This document shows positions 40,033 through 49,505 of a DNA stretch of 64,000 nucleotides, one piece after another. The DNA comes from Halomonas citrativorans (GTDB lineage: Bacteria > Pseudomonadota > Gammaproteobacteria > Pseudomonadales > Halomonadaceae): positions 1 to 64,000 of the forward strand of contig NZ_FUKM01000014.1 of assembly GCF_900163645.1 (NCBI RefSeq), read 5' to 3'. Numbering within the stretch: position 1 is the stretch's first letter; each line of letters begins with the position of its first letter. Below the pieces are notes generated by a model. That model did no database searches and had not been told where the DNA came from. It saw only the letters and a program-made list of their open reading frames with translations. A program made the position numbers and the translations under genes.

Positions 40033-40311
40033 TTAGTGCGACATACTGCTCGCCCAATCGGCCAGTTTCACAATTACCCAACCAACCAACGCCAGTAAAA
40101 TAGCCACAAGCAAAATATCCACCGGACGAACCAGCGTTGTTGCGCCTAATACAGCCAGCGTCGTTACCCACAAGTAGCGATTATCGCCGTGGCTTTTCAT
40201 CACGTCAGGCAAAAGCCGGTCCAGGCCTTGGCTGATGCCATTGTTCCACTTCTGATTAGCAAAGTAGGCAATCAGGACAAATGCAATAAGCCAAATAAAG
40301 AAGATTGTCAT
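40033..40311 (-). CDS. Small two-span membrane protein, unknown function
   Basis: A 92-residue protein. Residues 2-17 (MTIFFIWLIAFVLIAYFA) and about 50-85 (WVTTLAVLGATTL, then ILLVAILLALVGWVIV) are hydrophobic, joined by a charged stretch (QKWNNGISQGLDRLLPDVMKSHGD). ggag precedes the ATG at 40311; the frame is open further upstream but into a poor region. It is divergent from slyD and ends at a bidirectional terminator. I do not recognise the family. Confidence 0.7.
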   Translation of the reverse strand: MTIFFIWLIAFVLIAYFANQKWNNGISQGLDRLLPDVMKSHGDNRYLWVTTLAVLGATTLVRPVDILLVAILLALVGWVIVKLADWASSMSH

Positions 40312-40491
40312 AGCAAGCTCCAGTGAGAGTGATCTTAAAGTGGGAAAAGTTGTTGGCTTAGGGTATCCCCGGTGACTGCAAGGCGCAACACCACTATTAG
40401 CGAGTAGGCGTAAAAACCCGGCTTCCCCCCCTGACAAGCCGCGCCTCACGCGTTACCATATTGGGACATGCACTCACCGAAAGGTTATCCA

Positions 40492-40974
40492 ATGCAAATT
40501 GCGCAAAACTCGGTTGTCGCGTTCCACTATACCCTGACCAACGATGCAGGTGAGGTGCTCGACAGTTCCGAAGGCCGTGAGCCGCTCACGTATCTTCATG
40601 GCGCTGGCAACATCATTCCGGGCCTGGAGAAAGAGCTGGAAGGCCGCGCAGCGGGCGACAAGCTGAACGTTAAAGTATCCCCCGAAGAGGGCTACGGCGA
40701 AGTTCAAGAGCAGCTAGTACAAGAAGTACCGCGTGATGCTTTTCAGGGCGTTGAAAACATTGAGCCGGGCATGCAGTTCCAAGCCCAGACTCAAGGCGGC
40801 CCACTGATGGTGACCGTTAAGAACATCGAAGGCGATACCGTCATCGTTGACGGCAATCACCCGCTGGCAGGCCAGCAACTTAACTTTGACGTTGAGATTG
40901 CAACCGTACGTGAAGCAAGCCAGGAAGAAACCGAGCACGGTCATGTGCACGGCGAAGGTGGCGTTGAGCACTAA
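40492..40974 (+). CDS. slyD: FKBP-type peptidyl-prolyl isomerase, SlyD-like
   Basis: A 160-residue FKBP-fold prolyl isomerase and chaperone. The N-terminal FKBP strand (VVAFHYTLTNDAGEVLDSS) and the inserted-flap domain (about 70-120, SPEEGYGEV onward) match SlyD/FkpB. The short His-rich tail (EHGHVHGEGGVEH) is reminiscent of the SlyD metal-binding tail but much shorter than in E. coli (196 residues). aaagg precedes the ATG at 40492. Confidence 0.9.
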   Translation: MQIAQNSVVAFHYTLTNDAGEVLDSSEGREPLTYLHGAGNIIPGLEKELEGRAAGDKLNVKVSPEEGYGEVQEQLVQEVPRDAFQGVENIEPGMQFQAQTQGGPLMVTVKNIEGDTVIVDGNHPLAGQQLNFDVEIATVREASQEETEHGHVHGEGGVEH

Positions 40975-40990
40975 GTGCCCACGTTTGCTA

Positions 40991-41018
40991 AAAAGGCAGC
41001 CTGCGGGCTGCCTTTTTT
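40991..41018. terminator. Terminator between slyD and the MFS gene
   Basis: aaaaggcagcc and ggctgcctttttt form a 9-11-bp stem with a 4-nt loop. T runs on both strands make it bidirectional between the convergent genes. Confidence 0.92.
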
Positions 41019-41027
41019 ATGCCTTCT

Positions 41028-42215
41028 TTAAAGGCAGCAACGGCGCTCGAAATAGCGCATTCCTAGCGTGATGGTTAACGTAACCGTTAATAGAATCCAC
41101 GAAGCCCAGGCCACACCAAGCCAGCCAGCTCCCTGCCAGAAAGGCTCCAGCCAGAAGCCGCCGAGACTTGCGCCTACATAATAAAACACCAGATAAAGGG
41201 CTGACGCGCTGCCACGCGCGCCTTGGGCATAGCGCCCCACCCAGCTGGACGCCAGTGAGTGCGTTAAGAAAAAACCAAACGCATTAATCGTTAGACCGAC
41301 AATAATTAGCACCAGCGAATCATTCAGAGTAACGGCGGTACCTGCCATCAGAATCGCCACGCCTGCCATCATGCAGGTAGCAGGAGACGTGCGCTCGGCC
41401 AGTCGGCCAGAAATAGCCGATGCAAAAGTGCCGCCCAAATAGGTCAGGAAAATCAGCCCCAGTCCGCTCGCTGCCAGCGCATAAGGAGTAGCGGCCAAGC
41501 GAAAGGTGATGTAGCTATATTGATTGATAAAGATAAGAAAATTGATGCCGCCCAGGCAGTAGGCTGCAAGCAGCACCGGGTTGCGCAAATGCCCGGCCAG
41601 GTCTGCCAGCGCGCGGCGAAGCTGAAAACGCTTGGGCTCAAACGCATGGCTATTAGGCAATAAGCGCCAAAATACCGCGCAGCCAACCAGGGTCATCGCC
41701 CCAACCACAATAAAGGAGGCGGAAGGCCCACCTATCTCCGCGACAGCCCCCCCTACGACCCGGCCGCTAATACCACCCAGCGTATTGGCACCAATATAGA
41801 GCCCTACGGCGCTTAGCAGCGCAGACTTTTCAAAGGCATCGCCCATCCAGGCAATGGCAACGGCGGGTAGGCCGCCTAATACAAACCCCTGGACTAAGCG
41901 AAGCAGTAGCAGGCTTTCAAAGTTCGGGGCAAATGCCAGCGCCAGCGAACAGCCCCCCGCCAGCAGTAACGTAATGCGCATAATGCCTTCACGGCCTATC
42001 GCATCGGAAAGCGGCCCAAAGACCAAAAGGGACAAGGCAAGTGACAGTGTAGCAACCGACATCAGCAGGCTGACGCCTAAGGTAGACACCTCGTAGGCCG
42101 TTTTAAGCTCGGGCAGTAACGGTTGAGGAACATACAGATTAATAAATACCAGAAATGACCCTAAACACAGGGCCATTGTTGCTCGCCACCAAGTGCGTGT
42201 TTTGCCTTCAATCAT
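41028..42215 (-). CDS. MFS transporter, YnfM-like
   Basis: A 395-residue major facilitator protein with about 12 hydrophobic segments. The motif GPLSDAIGREGIM between TM2 and TM3 is the MFS loop signature (G-x-x-x-D-x-x-G-R). The opening segment (FINLYVPQPLLPELK) resembles the YnfM/arabinose-efflux branch. Substrate unknown. The ATG at 42215 is preferred over a TTG 16 codons upstream (42263). It overlaps nothing and lies 61 bp downstream of the NlpC gene. Confidence 0.88.
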   Translation of the reverse strand: MIEGKTRTWWRATMALCLGSFLVFINLYVPQPLLPELKTAYEVSTLGVSLLMSVATLSLALSLLVFGPLSDAIGREGIMRITLLLAGGCSLALAFAPNFESLLLLRLVQGFVLGGLPAVAIAWMGDAFEKSALLSAVGLYIGANTLGGISGRVVGGAVAEIGGPSASFIVVGAMTLVGCAVFWRLLPNSHAFEPKRFQLRRALADLAGHLRNPVLLAAYCLGGINFLIFINQYSYITFRLAATPYALAASGLGLIFLTYLGGTFASAISGRLAERTSPATCMMAGVAILMAGTAVTLNDSLVLIIVGLTINAFGFFLTHSLASSWVGRYAQGARGSASALYLVFYYVGASLGGFWLEPFWQGAGWLGVAWASWILLTVTLTITLGMRYFERRCCL

Positions 42216-42276
42216 GCCATTCCCAGGAGTAGACAACCTGCGGGGCTGGAAGCGAAACGCCAACAGCCCTATCCCT

Positions 42277-42912
42277 TCACGGCGTGAAGTTACTGCCTAA
42301 ATAAGCAAGGTTGGTGGGTTCCAGCGCTCGACGTGACTGCCAGTAATAACGCTGCCAGTAGCTGTTATCCAAACTGGAAATGATGACGCCTTGTGAAGTA
42401 GAGGCATGTAAAAAGTAGCCATCTCCGACATAGATGCCCACATGGTTATAACGCCCTGGCGGACGGAAGAAAACCAGATCGCCCGCCTGCAGCTCTTGGC
42501 GGTCGATCGAGCGCCCCTCATGTACCTGGCCCGAAGTGGAACGGGGTAATTCCAAATTAAACGTATCGCGATAAACATTACGCACCAGCGCCGAACAGTC
42601 GATGCCTCGTTCTGACGTCCCGCCGATGCGGTAAGGCGTCCCCGACCATCGCTGGTGCTGTTCCAGTAGTGCCTGACGTACCAAGGTCGGTGGCGGTGTC
42701 TGAAAACTACGTAACTGGTCTAACGAATTACTGACGGGTGACATCTGAGGACTAAAGCCTTTCGCCATTCCTGGCAGCGTCATCGAGAAATAGTCCTCGG
42801 GCGGCTCGATGGATTGATGCGAAGAGCCTGCACAGCCAGTCAGAAAAGCAAAGACAACACAAACACTTACAACACGGACAGCGGTCACAGCGGGGTGTGG
42901 CAACGCAACCAT
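42277..42912 (-). CDS. NlpC/P60 peptidoglycan endopeptidase lipoprotein
   Basis: A 211-residue lipoprotein with signal peptide and lipobox LTGC (Cys27). The C-terminal NlpC/P60 domain carries the catalytic Cys106 (DCSALV), His157 (NHVGIY) and His169 (LHAS), so it should cleave cell-wall cross-links, like MepS/NlpC. Located in the periplasm on a membrane anchor. It lies downstream of the DUF1266-like gene on the same strand. Confidence 0.9.
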   Translation of the reverse strand: MVALPHPAVTAVRVVSVCVVFAFLTGCAGSSHQSIEPPEDYFSMTLPGMAKGFSPQMSPVSNSLDQLRSFQTPPPTLVRQALLEQHQRWSGTPYRIGGTSERGIDCSALVRNVYRDTFNLELPRSTSGQVHEGRSIDRQELQAGDLVFFRPPGRYNHVGIYVGDGYFLHASTSQGVIISSLDNSYWQRYYWQSRRALEPTNLAYLGSNFTP

Positions 42913-42997
42913 GCGATTAACCTCGTACTATTATTGGGAAAGTGGGGTAATTAACACGCGTTAAACTATAAGCTAGACAATGCATGGTTGGCGAGTC

Positions 42998-45463
42998 TCA
43001 ATGTAATGTTCGTGAATCACCGGGTAAGGTGTCGATATGCAGCGGCGCAAAATGGCGCGGTTTATTACCCGGAAAATCGAGGCTTGCCCAAGGGCCCGCA
43101 AGGATCGGTGCACCGCACACCCAAGCCACCATGGCTTGACGAAACCCGGCTAAAAAGCTGTCACGTTCGGGTGTTTCACCCATAAAAAACGAGAATCCAG
43201 CATACATTCCCGCGGCATACTCTTGCCAGCCAGCATAGTGATCAGCCGCCAATTGGTATGCACGGTCCAGCACCTCGGCAAATGCCTGGCTTTCCAGCCA
43301 ACCCAACTGCCGGGCAGCGATAGCCAAGTCGACAAGCTGAGCAATATCCCATGCGGCCATGTCAACATCATTACAGCTATCTTCATTGCCCTGCACACGC
43401 CGTAGGCGAAGCAGATGGTGGCGATCTTCTTCTGCGCAGTCACCCGATTCCAGAATCGCGATTTCCGCCTCTAGACGCTCGGGGTTCAGCGTATAGGGCG
43501 CATAGTTGATCTGATACTCCTGGCGGTCGCCAGCCTCCAACATAAAGGTTAGAAACTCTTGCATATCGGCGGCACTACTCAAGTGATAGTGACTCTCCAC
43601 CCACTCTTTAATGTCCGCGCACTCGCGCACGCTTTCTGGCTGAGGCTCACTCCACACGGCACTATTAAGCGGCCCAACCAGTGACATGGCCGTAAAATGC
43701 GTAAGCGTTGGCCGCCCGCCTGGCTCGCACCAGGCATCGGGGCGCCAATCCAGCCAGTAAAAAAGGCTCCCTGGATCTTCCAGGTGCCAAGCTATCTCGT
43801 TAATTAGCGAGGTATGCTCAGGCTCCGGCAAGCAGCTTTCCCAGGCAAACCAGGCTTCCAGCAACCGCTTGGGGTTAGGGTAAAAACGGCACAAGCAGCT
43901 ACGCAGTTCACGGGCATAAGTAAGCAGCGGCTCTCGCTCGAATAAACCGCTATCCAACGACATGTGCAAATAGAAGGCAAACTTTTCCGCCATATGGATA
44001 GTGGCCGCATGACGGCTGACACCCTTCACCGCGTTACGCTGCTTCAACTCGTCTGACGTAGGCTGACCAAACAGCGTTTGTGATGGCGGCAACACGCCGT
44101 GCACCGCATCGGCCGCTAACTGATTAAGATGATGCGCCTGGGCAGGCAACCAGTAACGGGCTAGAACAGCGGGGCCCTCATCAGCATGCAGGCCAAGCGA
44201 CTCTTGAAGATAAAGCGCGGCATCTGCTCGGCGCTGCTCGGCAATGGGTGCGCCGGGGTTTAGCTGGCGCAGCATGACATCGGGTTCACGTACGCCAGCT
44301 AACGCCAGCAGCCAGTGATGGGTCGTATTGCGCCACGCTTTGACACGCTGTTGTGATGCTTGGCGACTCGCCTCATTCAACAGCGTAGAGGGCGAGCAGG
44401 CCCATGGGCTATGCGCGGCGTTGAGCAGTAAGACGTGATGAGGATTAGGCGTCATATCGCGTCGGTCGACACCCTCAAAAAGGCTCTGACCGCGCATATA
44501 GGCTTTTAGAATAGCGCGCCAGTCGTGGTAGCGATGATTCATCAGATCCGCTGCGTGGCATGCAAGATCATCTGCTTCTGCCTGGCTTAACCAACCACAG
44601 CAAGCACCGGCCCAGGCAATCTCCACCAGGCGCAGCCAGTCCCACGCGGCCCATTCAAGCGGCTCCCCTTGGCTTACAAACGCATTGAGGACACCCGCGT
44701 AGGGCGAGTCTTCTATTTCATCCTGCTGCCAAGCAAGCCGTTGGGCGTTATCCATCCCCAGCAGCTCACGGGCTTCAATATCCCAGCGCTGACGCTCTCC
44801 CTGAGCGCTCAACCATAGCGCCACTTCCAGTAGCTGCTCGCGGTCATTGATCTGCCAAATGCGTTCAAGCCATTGGTCGGCTTCCGGCCAATCGGCTCGG
44901 CTTGCGGGGTAGCTAATAACGGGGCGAAACAGCGCACATAAACGCCACACCTGTGCTTCTGCAGCCTGGGGCCATAACGGCGCCGGTGCGGGCAACTGTG
45001 CCAGCGTATGTTCAAGCCTTTGCCAGGTAATCCCTTCGTCTTCACTTTCCAGTGCTGAGAGTGCCTGGCAGGCGTCTATAAAACGATCATCCGCGCCGGT
45101 TTCCCAGCCCTTGGCGCCCAGCACCCGGCGCAGCTCTGAAAGCCAGCCGCGTAAATCGCTGTAGTCAGTGGTAATACGGCGGATAACATGGTGCGCCCAT
45201 GCATGAGCCTGATCGGCATTTAACCACCCTGCAGCCCCGGCCAACGCCGACCACTCAAGCGCGCCCAATAAGCGGTCCGCTTCTGCTGTCGAAGCGCCTA
45301 ACGCATGAAAAAGCTGTTCGGCCAGCTCGTTACGGCTGGTAATACCCAGTTGCAGCAAACGCTGCTCAGCAGCTTGCGTATCCACCGAGAGCGGATGCGG
45401 GGTAAATGCCCAATCACACAGCACCAGCTGTTGGGCCCACCAGGCGTTTAACGCGTCGACCAA
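42998..45463 (-). CDS. Large protein with three DUF1266-like modules
   Basis: An 821-residue cytosolic protein of unknown function. DUF1266-like signatures (AWD...L...GWL...A...Y..W) occur three times: weakly near residues 70-125 (EWSALAGAAGWLNADQ), near 275-330 (AWDWLRLVEIAWAGACCGWL), and best near 700-760 (AWDIAQLVDLAIAARQLGWL, then HYAGWQEYAAGMYAG). The region between modules 2 and 3 is helical and Trp/Leu/Ala-rich. E. coli DUF1266 proteins (YbeU, YbeR) are about 235 residues, so this looks like a tandem expansion. The start is TTG at 45463, supported by gaggtg; the frame continues upstream through unlikely sequence. No catalytic motif seen. Confidence 0.75.
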   Translation of the reverse strand: MVDALNAWWAQQLVLCDWAFTPHPLSVDTQAAEQRLLQLGITSRNELAEQLFHALGASTAEADRLLGALEWSALAGAAGWLNADQAHAWAHHVIRRITTDYSDLRGWLSELRRVLGAKGWETGADDRFIDACQALSALESEDEGITWQRLEHTLAQLPAPAPLWPQAAEAQVWRLCALFRPVISYPASRADWPEADQWLERIWQINDREQLLEVALWLSAQGERQRWDIEARELLGMDNAQRLAWQQDEIEDSPYAGVLNAFVSQGEPLEWAAWDWLRLVEIAWAGACCGWLSQAEADDLACHAADLMNHRYHDWRAILKAYMRGQSLFEGVDRRDMTPNPHHVLLLNAAHSPWACSPSTLLNEASRQASQQRVKAWRNTTHHWLLALAGVREPDVMLRQLNPGAPIAEQRRADAALYLQESLGLHADEGPAVLARYWLPAQAHHLNQLAADAVHGVLPPSQTLFGQPTSDELKQRNAVKGVSRHAATIHMAEKFAFYLHMSLDSGLFEREPLLTYARELRSCLCRFYPNPKRLLEAWFAWESCLPEPEHTSLINEIAWHLEDPGSLFYWLDWRPDAWCEPGGRPTLTHFTAMSLVGPLNSAVWSEPQPESVRECADIKEWVESHYHLSSAADMQEFLTFMLEAGDRQEYQINYAPYTLNPERLEAEIAILESGDCAEEDRHHLLRLRRVQGNEDSCNDVDMAAWDIAQLVDLAIAARQLGWLESQAFAEVLDRAYQLAADHYAGWQEYAAGMYAGFSFFMGETPERDSFLAGFRQAMVAWVCGAPILAGPWASLDFPGNKPRHFAPLHIDTLPGDSRTLH

Positions 45464-45578
45464 GAGACACCTCGAAACAAAAAAATCTACCAGCAGTGCG
45501 CTAGAGCAAAGCGCCTTAGTGTAACGGAAAGTGGTGGCAAGACCGATAGCTAAACTGACCGATTGGCGCAAAACGACA

Positions 45579-45601
45579 CTGCCCGACACAAGGCCGGGCA
45601 G
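45579..45601 (-). terminator. Possible terminator after the GlsB/YeaQ-type gene
   Basis: ctgcccg (45579-45585) pairs with cgggcag (45595-45601). On the minus strand it is followed by a T-rich tgtcgtttt. It lies between glsB-like (upstream) and the DUF1266-like gene. Confidence 0.5.
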
Positions 45602-45653
45602 CAAATGATATCGAACCAGTGCGCCGCTTAAGCACGACGTCTTTTATTTAACG

Positions 45654-45896
45654 CTACGCGCTTCGCACTTTACTAATAACCCACAGCAGTACGACAGCCC
45701 CTACCGTAGCGGTCACTAGCGAGCCAATAAAGCCGCCCGCCTGCAAGCCTAGCAAACTAAACAAAAAGCCACCTAACACGGCCCCAACCACACCCACACC
45801 GATGTTGCCCAGGATGCCGAAACCACCGCCGCGCATGATATTGCCAGCGATCCAGCCAGCCAAACCACCAATAATTAACCATGCAATAAAGCCCAT
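45654..45896 (-). CDS. GlsB/YeaQ/YmgE-family stress membrane protein
   Basis: An 80-residue integral membrane protein, largely hydrophobic, with glycine-zipper segments (GGLAGWIAGNIMRGGGFGILGN) typical of the transglycosylase-associated/YeaQ family. Three membrane segments are likely. aaggagg precedes the ATG with 6-nt spacing. The family is often stress-induced; molecular function unknown. Single gene. Confidence 0.9.
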   Translation of the reverse strand: MGFIAWLIIGGLAGWIAGNIMRGGGFGILGNIGVGVVGAVLGGFLFSLLGLQAGGFIGSLVTATVGAVVLLWVISKVRSA

Positions 45897-46045
45897 AGTG
45901 CCTCCTTGATATCCCCTTCTCAGGGTTTTACCTATGTCTCTTACCTGCCAACCTAGGCGTTTTACCTACTCATCGTGCTTGTCCTACCATAGCACACAGC
46001 GCGACAATCCTGCCTGATTTGATACACACCTTTTAAGGAACGCTC

Positions 46046-46915
46046 ATGACCCCTGATTCACTCGTAACTCTTATGGCTAGCATAGACGGCCAGCAAATAG
46101 CGACGTGGGAAGGACGCAATGTCGCTCTTTTCAATATGCCTTGGGGCGAACTTGCCATCAGCCTACAAGGCGCCCAAGTGCTACACTTCAAACCCACCAA
46201 TGATACCGGCTGGCTTTGGGTAACACCGACACCGCCCGCAACTCCCGACGTTATACGCGGCGGCATCCCATTATGCTGGCCCTGGTTTGCAGACGAACGC
46301 TACGCCGATGAAAGCCCTGAACGCGACGGTCCTTTCCACGGTTTGGCTCGTCAAGCCAACTGGCGGCTGGACGCAGTTGATGAGCATGCAGAGGGAATTG
46401 AGGCGCACCTTTCTCCCGAGCACCCTCTGCACAACCAACTCACCGCACGCGTGGTGATACAGGCCAACGCGCAGCGCTTAAATGTTGAGCTTATCAGTGA
46501 AAACATCGGCGATGCGCCGGTTAAAACCAGCGGTGCGCTGCACTCCTATTTAGCGGTTGATGACGTGCATCAGTGTCGGGTAGAAGGTCTTGCGGGTGCG
46601 CGCTATCTGGATAAACTGCGTGATTTTGCAGAGTCCGAGCAACAAGGCACGCTGGCAATCCGTGGTGGCATCGACCGAATTTATCACAGCAATGAAGCCG
46701 TGCTTCTTAATGATGGCGTGCGCAGCTTGCGCGTTGCCAAGCAGTCAAGCGATTCAACCGTGGTGTGGCACCCCGGTGCGAACCCTCCCAGCGACACACC
46801 TGCCGACGCCGCGCGCCATTTTTTGTGCATTGAAGCCGCCAATACTCGCCTTGACCCGGTGTGGCTGGTGCCCGGCGCTCAGCACCTGCTGGGGACAACG
46901 CTAAGTCGCGGTTAA
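46046..46915 (+). CDS. D-hexose-6-phosphate mutarotase (YeaD-like)
   Basis: A 289-residue aldose-1-epimerase-fold protein that interconverts alpha and beta hexose 6-phosphates. The family motifs are GGIPLCWPWF near 72, HGLARQANW near 99 (catalytic His) and SGALHSYLAV near 172, with a C-terminal glutamate region CIEAANT. aagga precedes the ATG. It stands alone, about 2.6 kb from the gts glucose-uptake genes, which suits a role in hexose phosphate metabolism. Confidence 0.92.
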   Translation: MTPDSLVTLMASIDGQQIATWEGRNVALFNMPWGELAISLQGAQVLHFKPTNDTGWLWVTPTPPATPDVIRGGIPLCWPWFADERYADESPERDGPFHGLARQANWRLDAVDEHAEGIEAHLSPEHPLHNQLTARVVIQANAQRLNVELISENIGDAPVKTSGALHSYLAVDDVHQCRVEGLAGARYLDKLRDFAESEQQGTLAIRGGIDRIYHSNEAVLLNDGVRSLRVAKQSSDSTVVWHPGANPPSDTPADAARHFLCIEAANTRLDPVWLVPGAQHLLGTTLSRG

Positions 46916-47073
46916 TGCACGGTTCATGAAGCCTTGGCTATGCTATTCATTATGCTAGCAACCACGTTAGCCATTACGTTTGCAACGACGCTAGCCACTA
47001 ATGTTAGCCCACTACCTGAGCCGCTTACGGCCCTATAATTCCTGAATGCAGGATTAACAAAAGGAACGCCAGG
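46916..47073 (+). promoter_or_regulatory. ycjX upstream region with TATAAT box and short repeats
   Basis: TATAAT at 47034-47039, 35 bp before ycjX, with only a weak -35. A small palindrome cctgaatgcagg follows at 47042-47053. Upstream, 46940-47010 contains degenerate copies of an 8-bp word (gctagcaa, gttagcca, gctagcca, gttagccc). Confidence 0.4.
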
Positions 47074-48462
47074 ATGCGCCAGCCGTTAAGCCGCGAACTG
47101 AGTAACTTACTGGAACGAGGCCGGGACCGTCAGCTGCGCTTAGCGGTAACGGGGCTATCACAAGCGGGCAAAACAGCGTTTTTAACCTCGCTGGTGAATC
47201 AGCTACGTCATGCGGGCGTCGAAGCAAGGCTGGATTTATTGCCCGCCGCCCGAGATGGCCGCTTACTGGGCGCACAGCGCCTTAATCAACCCGATCTTGG
47301 CGTTCCCCGCTTTCCCTACGACCCGGGCATGGCGGCGCTGCGCGATACGCCGCCACGCTGGCCCGAACCGACACGAGGAATCAGCGAATTACGCCTGCAG
47401 TTGCGCTATCGGCCTGCCCAAAGCGGCTGGCTGTCGCCAGATATCGCCCATCTAACGCTGGACCTGTTTGATTACCCAGGCGAATGGCTGCTCGATTTAC
47501 CGCTGCTGCAGCACGATTTTTACAGCTGGTGCCAAGCCCAGCCCTTGCTGGAAGGCGAGCAGCGGCGCGCACTCTTCAGCGAGTGGTTAGACGCGGTAAA
47601 ACCCTTGGACCCCGCCTCTGAAGCGGACGAAGCTCAACTGGCGCACTTGGCTGACGCCTATGCACAAGGGCTTCGCCGTGCCAAGGAGGCGGGCTTTTCG
47701 GACCTTCAACCGGGGCGTTTTTTGCTTCCCGGTGAGCTGGCGGGCGCCCCGGTGCTACAGTTTTTCCCTCTACCGCATCTTGATGCTTCCAGGGAAGTGC
47801 TCGACAGCCTGCCCAAAAGCAGCCTTTACGCCACGCTTGCCGCCCGCTTTCGCTACTATCAGCAACAGGTGGTGAAGCCCTTCTATCGTGATCATTTCAG
47901 GCGTTTTGATCGTCAGATTGTACTGGTCGATGTGCTGGGTGCGCTGAACGCCGGGCCTGAACGGTTTGAGGACCTTTCCCGTGCGCTGCGTCAATTAATG
48001 CAAAGCTTTGACTACGGCAAACGCAGCCTGCTGTCGCGCCTGTTCGCACCAAAAATTGACCGCTTGGCCATCGCCGCCACCAAAGCGGATCACGTAACGC
48101 CTGACCAGCATGGTCATGTTGTACAGTTACTGGAAGCGCTTCTAGCCGAACCGCTTAAGGATTTACGCTTTGCCAACGTGCCGGTAAAAGCGCTGTCGCT
48201 TGCTGCTATTCGGGCCACCGAGGCACGCGAAGTATTGCAGGATGGAAAACGCTCCTCGGCACTACGCGGCACAACGCTTGAGGGCGAAGACGTGCTGGTT
48301 TACCCAGGCGATGTCCCGACCCGCCTGCCCAATGCCGACTTCTGGCAGCACCAGGGCTTTGACTTCCCCAGCTTTCGACCCATGCCATCGACATCTGATG
48401 CACTGACACATATTCGAATGGACGCCGCCATTGATTGGCTGATTGGAGATAAACTCGCATGA
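47074..48462 (+). CDS. ycjX: YcjX-family GTPase/ATPase
   Basis: A 462-residue DUF463 P-loop protein. Walker A is GLSQAGKTAF near residues 27-36, and a DxxG-type motif lies in LFDYPGEWLLDL. The family is P-loop NTPase-like and, with YcjF, is stress-linked (phage-shock neighbourhood) in enterobacteria. Biochemical role not established. It overlaps ycjF by 4 bp (ATGA), so the pair is coupled. aagga precedes the ATG. Confidence 0.92.
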   Translation: MRQPLSRELSNLLERGRDRQLRLAVTGLSQAGKTAFLTSLVNQLRHAGVEARLDLLPAARDGRLLGAQRLNQPDLGVPRFPYDPGMAALRDTPPRWPEPTRGISELRLQLRYRPAQSGWLSPDIAHLTLDLFDYPGEWLLDLPLLQHDFYSWCQAQPLLEGEQRRALFSEWLDAVKPLDPASEADEAQLAHLADAYAQGLRRAKEAGFSDLQPGRFLLPGELAGAPVLQFFPLPHLDASREVLDSLPKSSLYATLAARFRYYQQQVVKPFYRDHFRRFDRQIVLVDVLGALNAGPERFEDLSRALRQLMQSFDYGKRSLLSRLFAPKIDRLAIAATKADHVTPDQHGHVVQLLEALLAEPLKDLRFANVPVKALSLAAIRATEAREVLQDGKRSSALRGTTLEGEDVLVYPGDVPTRLPNADFWQHQGFDFPSFRPMPSTSDALTHIRMDAAIDWLIGDKLA

Positions 48463-49505
48463 CCGACCCACAGCCACGGCGTAATTTTCGCCTGCACGAT
48501 ACGCCCGACACGGTTACCGAGCAGGAAACCCGCCTACGCCAGCAGCAGCGCTTTGAAGAAACCGATGATGACCAACCCCTTATAACGGCGGCCGAGGAAC
48601 AGGCGTTGCCCGCTACCAGCCTGGGCGCCCCACGCAAACGCCGCTGGGGGTTAATGTTTGCCTTGGCAGGCGCAGCCACGCTGGGGAGTGTCGAACTGGC
48701 CACCGGCATTCCCGATGCGCTTTCCCAGTCAGCGTGGATGAATTTGGCGTGGCAGCTGTTTGGCATCAGCCTGATTGGCTTAGGTGGCATGTCACTGATC
48801 AGAGAACTCGGCCGATTAAGGCGTCTGAAACGCCATGATCGGCTGCGTAGCGATTTAGCTGAACTGCCCCACCGCTCGCCCCATCAGGCAAAAAAAATGG
48901 CCGAAGAACTTCGCCAGCAATTAAAGCTTTCAGTGGACGATCCTCACTGGCAGGCGTTTGAGCGCGCCTGTGAGCCACATCATAACGGAGAGGAAGTTCA
49001 GGCGCTGCTGCGCCACCACCTGTTGGCACCCCGCGATCGTGAGGCGCAACGTCTGATAACCCGTATGTCTGGGGAAACCGCCATTATGGTGGCAATCAGC
49101 CCCCTTACGCTGGTAGATATGGCGTTGGTAGCCTGGCGCAGTCTCGCCATGGTCGACAGGTTATGCCGGCTTTACGGCCTGGAACTTGGTTACGCCAGCC
49201 GCTTACGTCTGTTTAGAAACGTGTTGCGCAACATGGCGTTTGCAGGCGTAAGCGAACTCGCCGCCGATGCCAGCATGGATATGCTCTCGCTACACCTGGC
49301 TGGCCGAATTTCCACTCGCGCAAGTCAAGGGCTGGCCACCGGGCTGCTTAGCGCCCGTTTGGGGCTACGCGCCCAGCGCCTCTGCCGCCCGGTAGCCTTC
49401 ATACCCGAAGAGCAACCCAGAATGGCCGACCTGCGCCAGGATCTCTGGCGTCAGATCAAACGGCTGGATAAAGAGCCTGCTCCGGCCACACGGGCCAAGG
49501 AGTAG
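48459..49505 (+). CDS. ycjF: YcjF-family inner-membrane protein
   Basis: A 348-residue TIGR01620/DUF697 protein with two membrane segments (about 65-85 and 95-115) followed by a soluble helical C-terminal domain. The N-terminal 60 residues are hydrophilic. Coupled to ycjX by ATGA overlap, as in other gammaproteobacteria. Its stop (TAG) forms one end of a palindrome with the stop of convergent gtsD. Confidence 0.9.
   Translation: MTDPQPRRNFRLHDTPDTVTEQETRLRQQQRFEETDDDQPLITAAEEQALPATSLGAPRKRRWGLMFALAGAATLGSVELATGIPDALSQSAWMNLAWQLFGISLIGLGGMSLIRELGRLRRLKRHDRLRSDLAELPHRSPHQAKKMAEELRQQLKLSVDDPHWQAFERACEPHHNGEEVQALLRHHLLAPRDREAQRLITRMSGETAIMVAISPLTLVDMALVAWRSLAMVDRLCRLYGLELGYASRLRLFRNVLRNMAFAGVSELAADASMDMLSLHLAGRISTRASQGLATGLLSARLGLRAQRLCRPVAFIPEEQPRMADLRQDLWRQIKRLDKEPAPATRAKE

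Noticed and set aside
45464..45604. 47-codon upstream extension of the DUF1266-like gene
   Set aside because: Composition is unlike the rest, it contains the hairpin region, and the TTG at 45463 has gaggtg in front.
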